The notes beneath the pieces are model-generated. The model was not told the origin of the DNA. It ran no database searches and was given only the letters and a program-made list of their open reading frames with translations. A DNA stretch of 64,000 bases, taken from NCBI RefSeq assembly GCF_011045125.1, contig NZ_JAAKZF010000022.1, positions 17,351 to 81,350 on the forward strand, in the 5' to 3' direction. Shown one piece after another: positions 15,050 to 23,424 of the stretch. Position 1 is the first letter of the stretch. Each line of letters opens with the position of its first letter. This DNA comes from Allomesorhizobium camelthorni (lineage in GTDB: Bacteria; Pseudomonadota; Alphaproteobacteria; Rhizobiales; Rhizobiaceae). Made by a program: the position numbers and the translations under genes.

Positions 15050-17794
15050 ATGGCTAGGCTGTCCAGCGTCGAGATCTTGGGCGGAGGCCCCGCGGGGCTC
15101 TATGCAGCGATCCTGTTGCGACGTTTCCTGTCGGACGCGCGGGTGCGCGTGACCGAGCAAAATCCAGAGGGCGCGACCTTCGGCTTCGGTGTGGTCTTCT
15201 CTGACCAGGCGCTGGATTTCCTCAAGGCCGACGATCCCGAGACCCATGATCTTGTGACGCCGCGCATGGAGCGCTGGCGGAACATGACGCTGAACCTGCC
15301 CGCTGGGCAGGTGATCCTCGACGGCGTCGGATTTGCCGCCGTCGGCCGGCTGGAGTTGATCGAGATCCTGCGCAAGCGGGCCGAAGCGGTCGGCGTGGAA
15401 ATGCGCTTCTCGTACACAGTGACCGCGCTTGACGAATTGCAGGCGGATCTGATCATCGGGGCGGATGGGCTGAACTCCCTGGTCCGCCGTTCGCGCGAGG
15501 CGGAATTCGCGCCGGTGCTTGAGCACTTCAGCAACCGCTTCGCATGGTTCGGCACGGAACGCCCCTTCGACACGCTGACCCAGACCTTCGTGGAGACCGA
15601 GAAGGGGGCGCTGAACGCGCATCACTACCGGTTCGCCCCGAACCGCAGCACCTTCATCGTTGAATGCGATGAGGCCACCTTCGGCGCATACGGCTTCTCG
15701 GACATGGACGAGACGCAGAGCGCGCGGCTGTGTGAAACGATCTTTACCGACGTTCTGGAAGGCGCGCCGCTGATCACTAACAAGTCGATGTGGCGGCAGT
15801 TTCCAAGGCTATGGTGCCAAAACTGGGTCGCCGGACGGCATGTGCTTTTGGGCGACGCCGCCCATACCGCGCATTTCTCGATCGGTTCCGGCACCCGGCT
15901 GGCGATGGAGGATGCCATCGCGCTCGTCCGCTCGCTGGCCGCGCATGACGATATCGATGAGGCGCTGGTCGCCTACCAGGCCGAGCGGCAGCCGGTCGCC
16001 AGGAAGATTGTCGACGCCGCCAACACCTCTGCGAATTGGTATGAGAGCTTCGCCGCCAAGATGGCCCTGCCGCCAGTCGATTTCGCTTTCGACTACCTGA
16101 CGCGATCCGGCCGCATGGACATGGAGCGTCTGCGCAAGATCGCGCCGGGCTTCATGGCCCGCTACGAGGCCGAGAAGGCAGCGGTTGGCAGCGCGCTCGC
16201 CGACCCGGTGAAGGACGATGCGCCCGGTGCCGTCGAGATCGGCTTTGACAGGGCGGCACACCCGAACTGCTCGGCCATCCTGTGGAACAATCTCGCCCGC
16301 AATGCGGACAAGCCCGCGGTGATTGGGCCGGCTGGTACGCTGACCTATGCCGAACTGGTGGCCGAGGCGGCGCGGTGGGGCAACGCCTTCATCGCCGCCG
16401 GGCTGAAGCGCGGAGACCGCATCCCGTTCTTTCTCGATGACACACCGGTCTATCCCGCGGCCTTCTTCGGGGCGGTGCGGGCCGGTTTCGTGCCCGTGCT
16501 GCTCAATATCCAAACCACGCCCGACGTTCTGAATTTCTTCCTGCAGGACACCGGCGCACGGATCGCCCTATGCGAGGCGTCCCTGGCGGACCGTTTCGGG
16601 CCGGAGACGCTGAAGGGCACCGCGCTGGAACAGGTGGTGATCGCGAACGGCACGGCCGAGGGGGCAGGGCGCATCGCAGCCGCCGACTTCCTCGCCGGCC
16701 AGCCGCAGACGCTCGACTGTGCCGACACCGGCCCGGACGACATGGCGTTCTGGATGTACTCCTCCGGCTCCACCGGTCGGCCCAAGGGCATCGTGCACCT
16801 GCATCACGACATGGCCTATACGCAGGCGTCCTTCGGTGAGCACGTCTTGAAGCTGCGTCCCGACGACATCTGCTTCTCGGTTCCGAAGATCTTCTTCGCC
16901 TATGGTTTCGGGAATGCGATCACCTTTCCCTTCTCGATCGGCGCGACCGCGCTTCTGCTGCCGGGCCAGCCTCGCCCCAACGCTGTGCTGGACGCGATCG
17001 AGCGTTTTCGTCCCACGGTGCTCTTTGGCCTGCCGACGCTTTACACCGCACTGGCGCGGGCCGAGGACGTGGAGGCGCGCGACTTGAGTTCGCTGCGCCA
17101 GTCCATGTCGGCGGCGGAAATCCTGTCGCAAGAAATCTATGTCTCCTGGAAGGCGCTGACGGGTCACGGCCCCACCGAGGGATTGGGTTCGACGGAGATG
17201 CTGCACATCTATCTTTCGAATAGCCTCGACGATCACCGGATCGGTTCTGCCGGCGCGTGCGTGCCAGGCTATGAGGTGCGCCTCGAGACGCCCGACGGCA
17301 AGCCGGCCGGTCCCGGCGAGGAAGGCGTGATGTTCGTGCGCGGCCATTCCTCGGCACCCTGCTACTGGAACCGGCCGGACAAGACCCGCGACACCATGCG
17401 GGGCGATTGGCTCTACACCGGCGACCGCTTCATCGAGAAGGACGGCTATTACTACTTCCAGGGGCGCGCCGACGAGCTGATCAAGGTGTCGGGCCAGTGG
17501 GTCTGGCCGCTGGAGGTGGAGCGCTGCCTTAACGAGCACCCCGACGTGCACGAATGCGCCGTCATGGCGCATGAAATGGCAGACCGCCGGATGACGCTGA
17601 GAGCCGTGGTGCGGTTGCGTGATGGCAAGGCCGGGAGCGAGGAGCAGAGCGAAGCCCTGCGCGCCTACATCAAGTCGCGGCTGCAGCCATACAAATATCC
17701 GCGCATCGTCGAGTACGTCGCCGACCTGCCCAAGACCGGCACCGGCAAAATAGACCGGCAGGTATTGCTGCGGGTGAAAGAGAAAAGTTTGTGA
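15050..17794 (+). CDS. Fusion of salicylyl-CoA 5-hydroxylase-like flavoprotein and aryl-CoA ligase
   Basis: 914 residues in one uninterrupted frame. Residues about 1-390 are an FAD monooxygenase of the salicylyl-CoA 5-hydroxylase/anthraniloyl-CoA monooxygenase type: GGGPAGLYAA near the start, TFGFGVVFSDQAL, GADGLNS and GDAAHTAHFSIGSGTRLAME. Residues about 400-914 are an AMP-forming benzoate-CoA-ligase-type enzyme: YSSGSTGRPKGIVHLHHD (P-loop, about residue 570), LGSTEMLHIY, YTGDRF, the hinge GRADELIKVSGQWVWPLEVE and the catalytic lysine in PKTGTGKID. Known relatives join the hydroxylase to an OYE-like domain instead. The chain could activate an aryl acid and hydroxylate the thioester. The adjoining thioesterase and gentisate genes indicate salicylate to gentisyl-CoA. 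The ATG follows GGGAGG. Confidence 0.88.
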   Translation: MARLSSVEILGGGPAGLYAAILLRRFLSDARVRVTEQNPEGATFGFGVVFSDQALDFLKADDPETHDLVTPRMERWRNMTLNLPAGQVILDGVGFAAVGRLELIEILRKRAEAVGVEMRFSYTVTALDELQADLIIGADGLNSLVRRSREAEFAPVLEHFSNRFAWFGTERPFDTLTQTFVETEKGALNAHHYRFAPNRSTFIVECDEATFGAYGFSDMDETQSARLCETIFTDVLEGAPLITNKSMWRQFPRLWCQNWVAGRHVLLGDAAHTAHFSIGSGTRLAMEDAIALVRSLAAHDDIDEALVAYQAERQPVARKIVDAANTSANWYESFAAKMALPPVDFAFDYLTRSGRMDMERLRKIAPGFMARYEAEKAAVGSALADPVKDDAPGAVEIGFDRAAHPNCSAILWNNLARNADKPAVIGPAGTLTYAELVAEAARWGNAFIAAGLKRGDRIPFFLDDTPVYPAAFFGAVRAGFVPVLLNIQTTPDVLNFFLQDTGARIALCEASLADRFGPETLKGTALEQVVIANGTAEGAGRIAAADFLAGQPQTLDCADTGPDDMAFWMYSSGSTGRPKGIVHLHHDMAYTQASFGEHVLKLRPDDICFSVPKIFFAYGFGNAITFPFSIGATALLLPGQPRPNAVLDAIERFRPTVLFGLPTLYTALARAEDVEARDLSSLRQSMSAAEILSQEIYVSWKALTGHGPTEGLGSTEMLHIYLSNSLDDHRIGSAGACVPGYEVRLETPDGKPAGPGEEGVMFVRGHSSAPCYWNRPDKTRDTMRGDWLYTGDRFIEKDGYYYFQGRADELIKVSGQWVWPLEVERCLNEHPDVHECAVMAHEMADRRMTLRAVVRLRDGKAGSEEQSEALRAYIKSRLQPYKYPRIVEYVADLPKTGTGKIDRQVLLRVKEKSL

Positions 17795-17800
17795 CATCGC

Positions 17801-17815
17801 CGGGCCGGAGGCCCG
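17801..17815 (+). promoter_or_regulatory. Short hairpin after the fusion gene
   Basis: CGGGCC-gga-GGCCCG, a perfect 6-bp stem with a 3-base loop, six bases after the fusion-gene stop. Two further small GC stems follow before the receptor gene (CCGGCATGCCGG; GAGCC-ggga-GGCTC). With no T-run they are more likely processing or attenuation stems than terminators. Confidence 0.4.
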
Positions 17816-17903
17816 ATGGGTCGAACACGAGCCGGCATGCCGGTGAGCCGGGAGGCTCCGTGCAACGGTTCGCCAGGCAGTTCTTATCAACGGGAGGAAT
17901 GAA

Positions 17904-18869
17904 ATGAAGATCAGCAGCTATTTATTCGCAGCCGGCCTGGCGCTCGGGCTCACCGTGCCCGCCGCCGCGCAGGTCAGCTCCATTGCGACCCCGCCGCAGG
18001 GATCGGTATGGAACACCATGTCGTCGGTCATCGCCGGTCAGGCGCGTGAAAGCAGCGACCTGCGCATGGTGGTGCAGCCTTACGGCGGCAATGCACAGAT
18101 GATGCAGGCCCTGAACGAAGGCATCGCGGAATTCGCGCTCAATGATGTCAATGACGCCATTTCGGCGGTCGCGGGCAGCGGCGAATATAGCGCTGCGATG
18201 CCCAATCTGCGTGCCGTAGCGCGCATCAATCCCTTCCCGGTAGGGCTTTACGTGAAGGAAAGTTCCGGGTTGACCGCGGTAGCGGATCTCACAGGCAAAA
18301 GCGTGCCCTCGGGCTGGGACGGCTTTCCCATCGCGCGATCCCACATCACCGCCATCCTCGCCGCCGGTGGGCTGACCTGGGATGACGTCAGCCAGGTCCC
18401 GGTGCCGGAACTGATCCGCGGCTCGGATGACATGGCTTCCGGGCGTGTCGACAGCGCGTTCTTCGCCGTCGGCGGACCGAAGGTTGCGGAGATCGACGCC
18501 TCGGTCGGCGGCGTGCGGTTTCTGACCGTCGAAGCCAATGAAGAGAACCTTGCGAAGATTCGGGCGGTCCGCCCGGCCTTCTACTTCTCCGAAGTTACCC
18601 CCGCCCCGCCGCGCGTGGGCGTCAAGGAGCCGATGATGTTCGTGACCTGGGACAATGTCCTCGTCGCGGGCAGCCACGTGCCGGATGAGCAGGTGAAGCG
18701 CTTCTTGTCCGTCGTCTTCGACAACATCGAAGCGATCGGCAATGCCTACCCGCCGCTCAAGGCCCTCAATCTCGAGACCGCCTACAAGAGCTACCCCGGA
18801 TTGGAATACCACCCTGGCGCCATCGCCTTCTTCGAAGAGCGCGGTGTCGAGCAGTCGGACTCCGAATAA
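17904..18869 (+). CDS. TAXI-family TRAP transporter solute receptor
   Basis: 321 residues with a cleavable signal peptide (SSYLFAAGLALGLTVPAAAQ) and the TAXI-type receptor pattern: the early IATPPQGSVWNTMSSVIAGQ segment, VVQPYGGNAQMMQALNEGIAEFALND, and VADLTGKSVPSGW in the hinge region. TAXI receptors serve TRAP transporters with a single fused membrane protein, which follows at 18933. Placed between the aryl-CoA ligase fusion and the gentisate genes, it most likely binds the aromatic acid fed into this pathway. GGGAGG lies just upstream of the ATG. Confidence 0.9.
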   Translation: MKISSYLFAAGLALGLTVPAAAQVSSIATPPQGSVWNTMSSVIAGQARESSDLRMVVQPYGGNAQMMQALNEGIAEFALNDVNDAISAVAGSGEYSAAMPNLRAVARINPFPVGLYVKESSGLTAVADLTGKSVPSGWDGFPIARSHITAILAAGGLTWDDVSQVPVPELIRGSDDMASGRVDSAFFAVGGPKVAEIDASVGGVRFLTVEANEENLAKIRAVRPAFYFSEVTPAPPRVGVKEPMMFVTWDNVLVAGSHVPDEQVKRFLSVVFDNIEAIGNAYPPLKALNLETAYKSYPGLEYHPGAIAFFEERGVEQSDSE

Positions 18870-18884
18870 TCTTTAGCTTTGCGA

Positions 18885-18905
18885 GGGGCGGCTTCACGCC
18901 GCCCC
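18885..18905 (+). promoter_or_regulatory. Hairpin after the TAXI receptor gene
   Basis: Perfect 8-bp stem GGGGCGGC / GCCGCCCC with a TTCAC loop, 15 bases after the receptor stop and 27 bases before the permease start. As with the receptor genes ending at 380 and 26352, the stem probably sets receptor mRNA above permease mRNA. Confidence 0.6.
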
Positions 18906-18932
18906 GGTCGACCTGGATCGGGAGGGCATAGC

Positions 18933-20897
18933 GTGACCGAAAACATCCCGCAAATCGCATCCGGAACCCCGGAAGATGTGAGCGGACCGGCATGGGTCCG
19001 GCGCCTGGTCCATGCGCTCGCCGGCACCCTGACCCTGGTCGCCGTGGCGCAGGCTGCCGATCTGCCGTCCCGGCTCGGCTACTCGTACTATACCGAGCAG
19101 TTCCTGGCGGTGATCCTCGGCTTGAGCCTTGGGCTCGTGTTCCTTGTCCGCCGGGCACGGCAGTCGGAAGACGCAACCAATGCGCCGCCAATCCCCGATC
19201 TGGTCCTTGCCGCGCTCGGCCTCGGCCTTTCCTTCTATGTCGCCTGGGCCTATCCGGTTCTTCTGGGCAGCGCCATGTCCTTGCCTTGGGACGCGCTTGC
19301 CGTCGGCGGCTTGCTGTTTCTCCTCGTGCTGGAGGGGCTGCGTAGAACGGTGGGCATGACGCTCGTGGTCGTCGTGCTGGCGATCGTGATTTACGGGCTT
19401 ATCGGCCATCTGGTGCCAGGCATCCTGCAAACCCGCGAGGTTCAGGCGCCGCGCATGGCCGTCTATCTCGCCTTCGATCCAAACGGCCTGTTCGGAATAA
19501 CGCTCAACGTCGCCGCGACCGTCGTCGTCGCCTTTATCCTGTTCGGGCAGCTTTTGTTGCGCTCGGGCGGCGCCGATTTCTTCAATGACATCGCGCTCGC
19601 CACCATGGGCCACAGGCGCGGCGGCTCCGCGAAGATCTCCATCGTTGCATCGGCCCTGTTCGGCTCCATCTCGGGCGTGGTCGTGTCGAACATCGTTGCG
19701 ACCGGCGTGGTGACGATCCGGCTGATGATCAATTCCGGCTTCCGCCGCACCACGGCGGCCGCCGTGGAAGCGGTGGCCTCAACCGGCGGGCAGATCGCGC
19801 CGCCTGTTATGGGCGCAGTGGCCTTCCTGATGGCCGATATCCTGCAAAAACCCTATTCGGAAATCGTGGTAGCAGCGATCGTGCCTGCGCTGCTCTACTA
19901 CGTCGCGCTCTATGTGCAGGCCGATCTGCAAGCAGCCAAGCACAATATCAGGCCGGTGGAGGGCGAGGAGATCCCGCCCGTGGGCCGCGTCCTGTCGCGC
20001 GGATGGGTTTTCGCACTGCCTTTTGCGGCGATCGTTGCCGCGCTGTTCTGGTTCAACCAGCGGGCCGAGACAGCGGCTCTGTGGGGTGGCGGTGCGGCCC
20101 TGTTGATCGGGCTTTTCATGGGCTACGGCAAGTCCCGCATGTCGATGCGCGACCTCTGGCGTGCCGCCGTCGAAAGCGGTCAGTCGATCATCGACATCAT
20201 CATGATCTCAGCGGCTGCCGGTTTCATCATCGGCGTGCTGAATGTCACCGGTCTCGGATTTGCCGTGACGTTCGCTCTGGTCGACCTGGGGCAGGGCAAC
20301 TTGTTCTTGCTGTTGCTCATTTCCGCTGCGGTCTGCCTCGTGCTCGGCATGGGCATGCCCACCGTGGGCGTCTACCTGCTTCTCGCCGTGCTCGTCGCCC
20401 CCTCGCTGATCGAGACGGGCGTGGAGCCCATCGCCGCCCATCTCTTCATCTTCTATCTCGGCATGATGTCGATGGTGACGCCGCCCATCGGCATCGGCGC
20501 TTTCTTCGCCGCCTCCATCGCCAAGGCTCCGCCGCTCGCGACGGCCTTCGAGTCGATGCGCTTCGGCTGGACTGCCTATATCATCCCCTTCCTCTTCGTC
20601 TTCTCGCCCGCCCTGCTCTTGATCGGCGATCCGGTCGAAATCGCAATCGCGGTCACGACGGCGATCCTTGGGGTCTATGCGATCTCGAGCGGTTTCGTTG
20701 GCTGGCTGCATGGCCCCGCCGGCATCGTCCGGCGCATCCTGACGGGGCTTGCAGGCGCGGCGCTGTTGCTGCCGCCGGGAATTCTCGGAGCCGCAACGCT
20801 CTGGATCAACGCGGCGGGCTTTGCCGCGCTGGCTCTGCTCTGGCTGCTGGGGCGAGACAGGCAAAGCGCCGTTTCCGTTCCCCACCCTGCGCAATGA
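18933..20897 (+). CDS. TRAP transporter fused permease (DctQM type, TAXI system)
   Basis: 654 residues, roughly sixteen hydrophobic segments. An N-terminal four-helix DctQ-like part (residues about 25-190) is joined to a DctM-like part. Typical DctM stretches are SGVVVSNIVATGVVTIRLM, STGGQIAPPVMGAVAFLMAD, GMGMPTVGVYLLLAVL and SMVTPPIGIGAFFAASIAKA. GTG at 18933 follows GGGAGGGCATA; the upstream open frame includes the hairpin and is unlikely to be coding. The fused arrangement is the norm for TAXI systems. Function: Na+-coupled uptake of the receptor's ligand, inferred here to be salicylate or a related acid. Confidence 0.92.
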   Translation: MTENIPQIASGTPEDVSGPAWVRRLVHALAGTLTLVAVAQAADLPSRLGYSYYTEQFLAVILGLSLGLVFLVRRARQSEDATNAPPIPDLVLAALGLGLSFYVAWAYPVLLGSAMSLPWDALAVGGLLFLLVLEGLRRTVGMTLVVVVLAIVIYGLIGHLVPGILQTREVQAPRMAVYLAFDPNGLFGITLNVAATVVVAFILFGQLLLRSGGADFFNDIALATMGHRRGGSAKISIVASALFGSISGVVVSNIVATGVVTIRLMINSGFRRTTAAAVEAVASTGGQIAPPVMGAVAFLMADILQKPYSEIVVAAIVPALLYYVALYVQADLQAAKHNIRPVEGEEIPPVGRVLSRGWVFALPFAAIVAALFWFNQRAETAALWGGGAALLIGLFMGYGKSRMSMRDLWRAAVESGQSIIDIIMISAAAGFIIGVLNVTGLGFAVTFALVDLGQGNLFLLLLISAAVCLVLGMGMPTVGVYLLLAVLVAPSLIETGVEPIAAHLFIFYLGMMSMVTPPIGIGAFFAASIAKAPPLATAFESMRFGWTAYIIPFLFVFSPALLLIGDPVEIAIAVTTAILGVYAISSGFVGWLHGPAGIVRRILTGLAGAALLLPPGILGAATLWINAAGFAALALLWLLGRDRQSAVSVPHPAQ

Positions 20898-20949
20898 CGC
20901 ATCGACCGCAGCAACATTGCTAACTGGCTTCAACAACAAGGAGACACGA

Positions 20950-21645
20950 ATGTCCTACGTCTTTTCTCCCGCACCGGTCGCGACGGTGGCAGTCGCCGAC
21001 AACCCGGACAGGTTTCCGGTGCGGCGCATCTTCTGTGTCGGGAGGAATTACGCCGCCCATGCCCGCGAGATGGGCAAGGACCCGGAGCGCGAACTGCCGT
21101 TCTTCTTCAGCAAGCCGGCAGACACGGTCGTGGATGCGGGCGAGACCGTTACCTATCCGCCGCAGACGGAGAACTTCCATTACGAGGCGGAACTGGTCGT
21201 GGCGATCGGCACGGGCGGGCGCAACATTCCCGAGGCGGATGCACTGACGCATGTCTGGGGCTATGCCATCGGCAACGACCTGACCCGGCGCGACCTGCAA
21301 CTCCAGGCGCGCGACAAGGGACGGCCCTGGGATTTCGGAAAGGCCTTCGACCGCTCCGCCGTTATCGGCCCGGTTCATCCGGTGGCGACCGTCGGGCATC
21401 TGGACAAGGGCGCGATCCGGCTCACCGTGAACGGCGAGACCAGGCAGGACGCGGATCTGACCGAGCTGATCTGGTCGGTGCCCGAGATCATCTCGTTCCT
21501 GTCGCATTCCATTGCGCTCGCGCCGGGCGACCTGATCATGACCGGTACGCCGGCAGGCGTGGGCGCGCTGGTGCCGGGCGACGTATGCGTGGTGAGCATC
21601 GAAGGGCTGGGCGAGATCGCTACCCAGATCGGCCCCAGAGGATAA
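20950..21645 (+). CDS. Fumarylacetoacetate hydrolase family protein, probable fumarylpyruvate hydrolase
   Basis: 231 residues, the short FAH-family size of NagK-like fumarylpyruvate hydrolases. Motifs: IFCVGRNYAAHAREMG, the metal-ligand segment FHYEAELVVAIGTGG, the YAIGNDLTRRDLQ loop, and the C-terminal DLIMTGTPAGVGAL. It hydrolyses fumarylpyruvate to fumarate and pyruvate, the final step of the gentisate route. AAGGAG precedes the ATG at 20950; the long upstream open frame is only an overlap with the permease gene. The isomerase and dioxygenase of the same pathway follow directly. Confidence 0.88.
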   Translation: MSYVFSPAPVATVAVADNPDRFPVRRIFCVGRNYAAHAREMGKDPERELPFFFSKPADTVVDAGETVTYPPQTENFHYEAELVVAIGTGGRNIPEADALTHVWGYAIGNDLTRRDLQLQARDKGRPWDFGKAFDRSAVIGPVHPVATVGHLDKGAIRLTVNGETRQDADLTELIWSVPEIISFLSHSIALAPGDLIMTGTPAGVGALVPGDVCVVSIEGLGEIATQIGPRG

Positions 21646-21647
21646 CG

Positions 21648-22295
21648 ATGACCCTGACGCTGCACAATTTCTTCCGCTCCTCGACCTCCACGCGGCTGCG
21701 CGCGGCGCTGAACCTCAAGGGCCTTGACTACGACTACGTGCCCTATGTCCTGCGGCGGGGAGACACGCGCAAGCCGGAGTACCTGGCGATGAACCCGGCC
21801 GGCCTCGTGCCGACGCTGGAGCGCCCCGACGGCACTTATCTGACGCAATCGCTGGCGATTATCGAGTGGCTGGAGGAAACCCATCCCGAGCCCGCCCTTC
21901 TGCCGTCCGATCCCGATGGCAGGGCGCGGGTCAGGGCGCTGGCGCTGATGATCGCCTGCGAGGTCCATCCGCTCAACAATCTCCGGGTGCTGGGCTATCT
22001 GGCAGACCGCTTCGGCGCCGATGAGGCGGCGCAAAAGGAATGGTTCACCCACTGGGTTGAAACCACCTTCGATGCCCTTGAAAAGATGTTGTCGTCGGAC
22101 CCGAGGACCGGCGCATTCTGCCATGGCGACGCGCCGGGGCTCGCCGACCTCTGCCTTTACGCGCAGGTCTGGAACAATCGCCGCTTCGACATCGGCACGT
22201 CGGCGTGGCCGACGATCGGCCGCATCTTCGAGCGGCTGGACGCAATCCCCGCCTTCAGTGATGCCGCACCCCCCAACCAGCTGGACGCTACCTGA
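21648..22295 (+). CDS. Glutathione S-transferase family, probable maleylpyruvate isomerase (NagL-like)
   Basis: 215 residues with the zeta-class GST layout: thioredoxin-like N-terminal domain (HNFFRSSTSTRLRAALNLKG with the active-site Ser cluster, NPAGLVPTLE and QSLAIIEWLEE), then a helical C-terminal domain (FCHGDAPGLADLCLY). Zeta-type GSTs in gentisate clusters isomerise maleylpyruvate to fumarylpyruvate with glutathione. The gene starts two bases after the hydrolase stop, so the two are coupled. A second, unrelated isomerase candidate lies at 23424, which makes the division of work uncertain. Confidence 0.85.
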   Translation: MTLTLHNFFRSSTSTRLRAALNLKGLDYDYVPYVLRRGDTRKPEYLAMNPAGLVPTLERPDGTYLTQSLAIIEWLEETHPEPALLPSDPDGRARVRALALMIACEVHPLNNLRVLGYLADRFGADEAAQKEWFTHWVETTFDALEKMLSSDPRTGAFCHGDAPGLADLCLYAQVWNNRRFDIGTSAWPTIGRIFERLDAIPAFSDAAPPNQLDAT

Positions 22296-22323
22296 CACCA
22301 ATTCGCAACCAGGAGGACGCGCG

Positions 22324-23424
22324 GTGCTCGACAAAGAAGAAGACACTCCCGCCAACGAAATGCAACCCGAGGACACACCTGAGCTGCGCGCGCTCTACAA
22401 GGGCTTCGAGGAGCAACATCTGCTGCCGCTCTGGACCCAGCTCGGCGACCTGATGCCGATCCATCCCAGGCCGCGGGCCGTGCCGCATGTCTGGAAATGG
22501 GCGGACCTGCTGCCGTTGGCGGAGCGGTCCGGCGAGCTTGTGCCGGTCGGGCGGGGCGGCGAGCGGCGGGCCATCGGCCTGGCCAACCCGGGGCTTGGCG
22601 GCCATGCTTATGTCAGCCCGACGCTCTGGGCCGCAATCCAGTATCTCGGCCCCCGGGAGACCGCTCCCGAGCACCGCCATGCGCAGAACGCCTTCCGCTT
22701 CGTGGTCGAGGGGGAGGGTGTCTGGACCGTGGTCAATGGCGATCCGGTGCGCATGAGCCGCGGCGATCTGCTCTTGACCCCTGGCTGGCATTTCCACGGT
22801 CATCACAATGACACCGACAAACCCATGGCCTGGATCGACGGGCTCGACATCCCCTTTGCGCAGCAGAACGATGTCGGCTTCTTTGAGTTCGGATCGGGCC
22901 GGGTGACCGACTACGCCACGCCGCGCTTCTCGCGAGGCGAGCGGCTCTGGTGCCATCCGGGCCTGCGTCCCCTGTCCGGGCTTCGCGACACCGTCAGCTC
23001 GCCCATCGGCGCCTATCGCTGGGAGCACACGGACCGCGCCCTGACCGAGCAGCTCCTGTTGGAAGAAGAAGGGCAGCCCGCGACGGTGGAGCAGGGCCAT
23101 GCGGCCATCCGCTACGTCAATCCCACGACCGGCGGCGATGTCATGCCGACGATCCGCTGCGAGTTCCATCGCCTGCGCGCCGGCACGCAAACGCCAACGC
23201 GGCGGGAGGTGGGCTCGTCCGTCTTCCAGGTGTTCGAGGGAGGGGGCGCCGTCGCCATCGATGGGGTGACGCATAAGCTCAATATCGGCGATCTGTTCGT
23301 AATTCCGTCCTGGGTGCCGTGGTCCCTTCAGGCCGAAACCCAATTCGATCTGTTCCGCTTCTCCGATGCCCCGATCATGGAGCGGCTGAACTTCGCGCGC
23401 ACCCACATCGAGGGCAGCGATTGA
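22324..23424 (+). CDS. Gentisate 1,2-dioxygenase
   Basis: 366 residues, a bicupin of the gentisate/salicylate 1,2-dioxygenase family. The first cupin carries the Fe(II) ligands in APEHRHAQNAFRFVVEGEG and LTPGWHFHGHHNDT. The second cupin (residues about 255-355) lacks a full ligand set, as is usual. It cleaves gentisate between the carboxyl- and hydroxyl-bearing carbons to maleylpyruvate. GTG at 22324 is preceded by AGGAGG with 7-base spacing; the upstream frame overlaps the GST gene. Salicylate 1,2-dioxygenase activity is possible in this family, but the upstream CoA genes favour gentisate. Confidence 0.92.
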   Translation: MLDKEEDTPANEMQPEDTPELRALYKGFEEQHLLPLWTQLGDLMPIHPRPRAVPHVWKWADLLPLAERSGELVPVGRGGERRAIGLANPGLGGHAYVSPTLWAAIQYLGPRETAPEHRHAQNAFRFVVEGEGVWTVVNGDPVRMSRGDLLLTPGWHFHGHHNDTDKPMAWIDGLDIPFAQQNDVGFFEFGSGRVTDYATPRFSRGERLWCHPGLRPLSGLRDTVSSPIGAYRWEHTDRALTEQLLLEEEGQPATVEQGHAAIRYVNPTTGGDVMPTIRCEFHRLRAGTQTPTRREVGSSVFQVFEGGGAVAIDGVTHKLNIGDLFVIPSWVPWSLQAETQFDLFRFSDAPIMERLNFARTHIEGSD

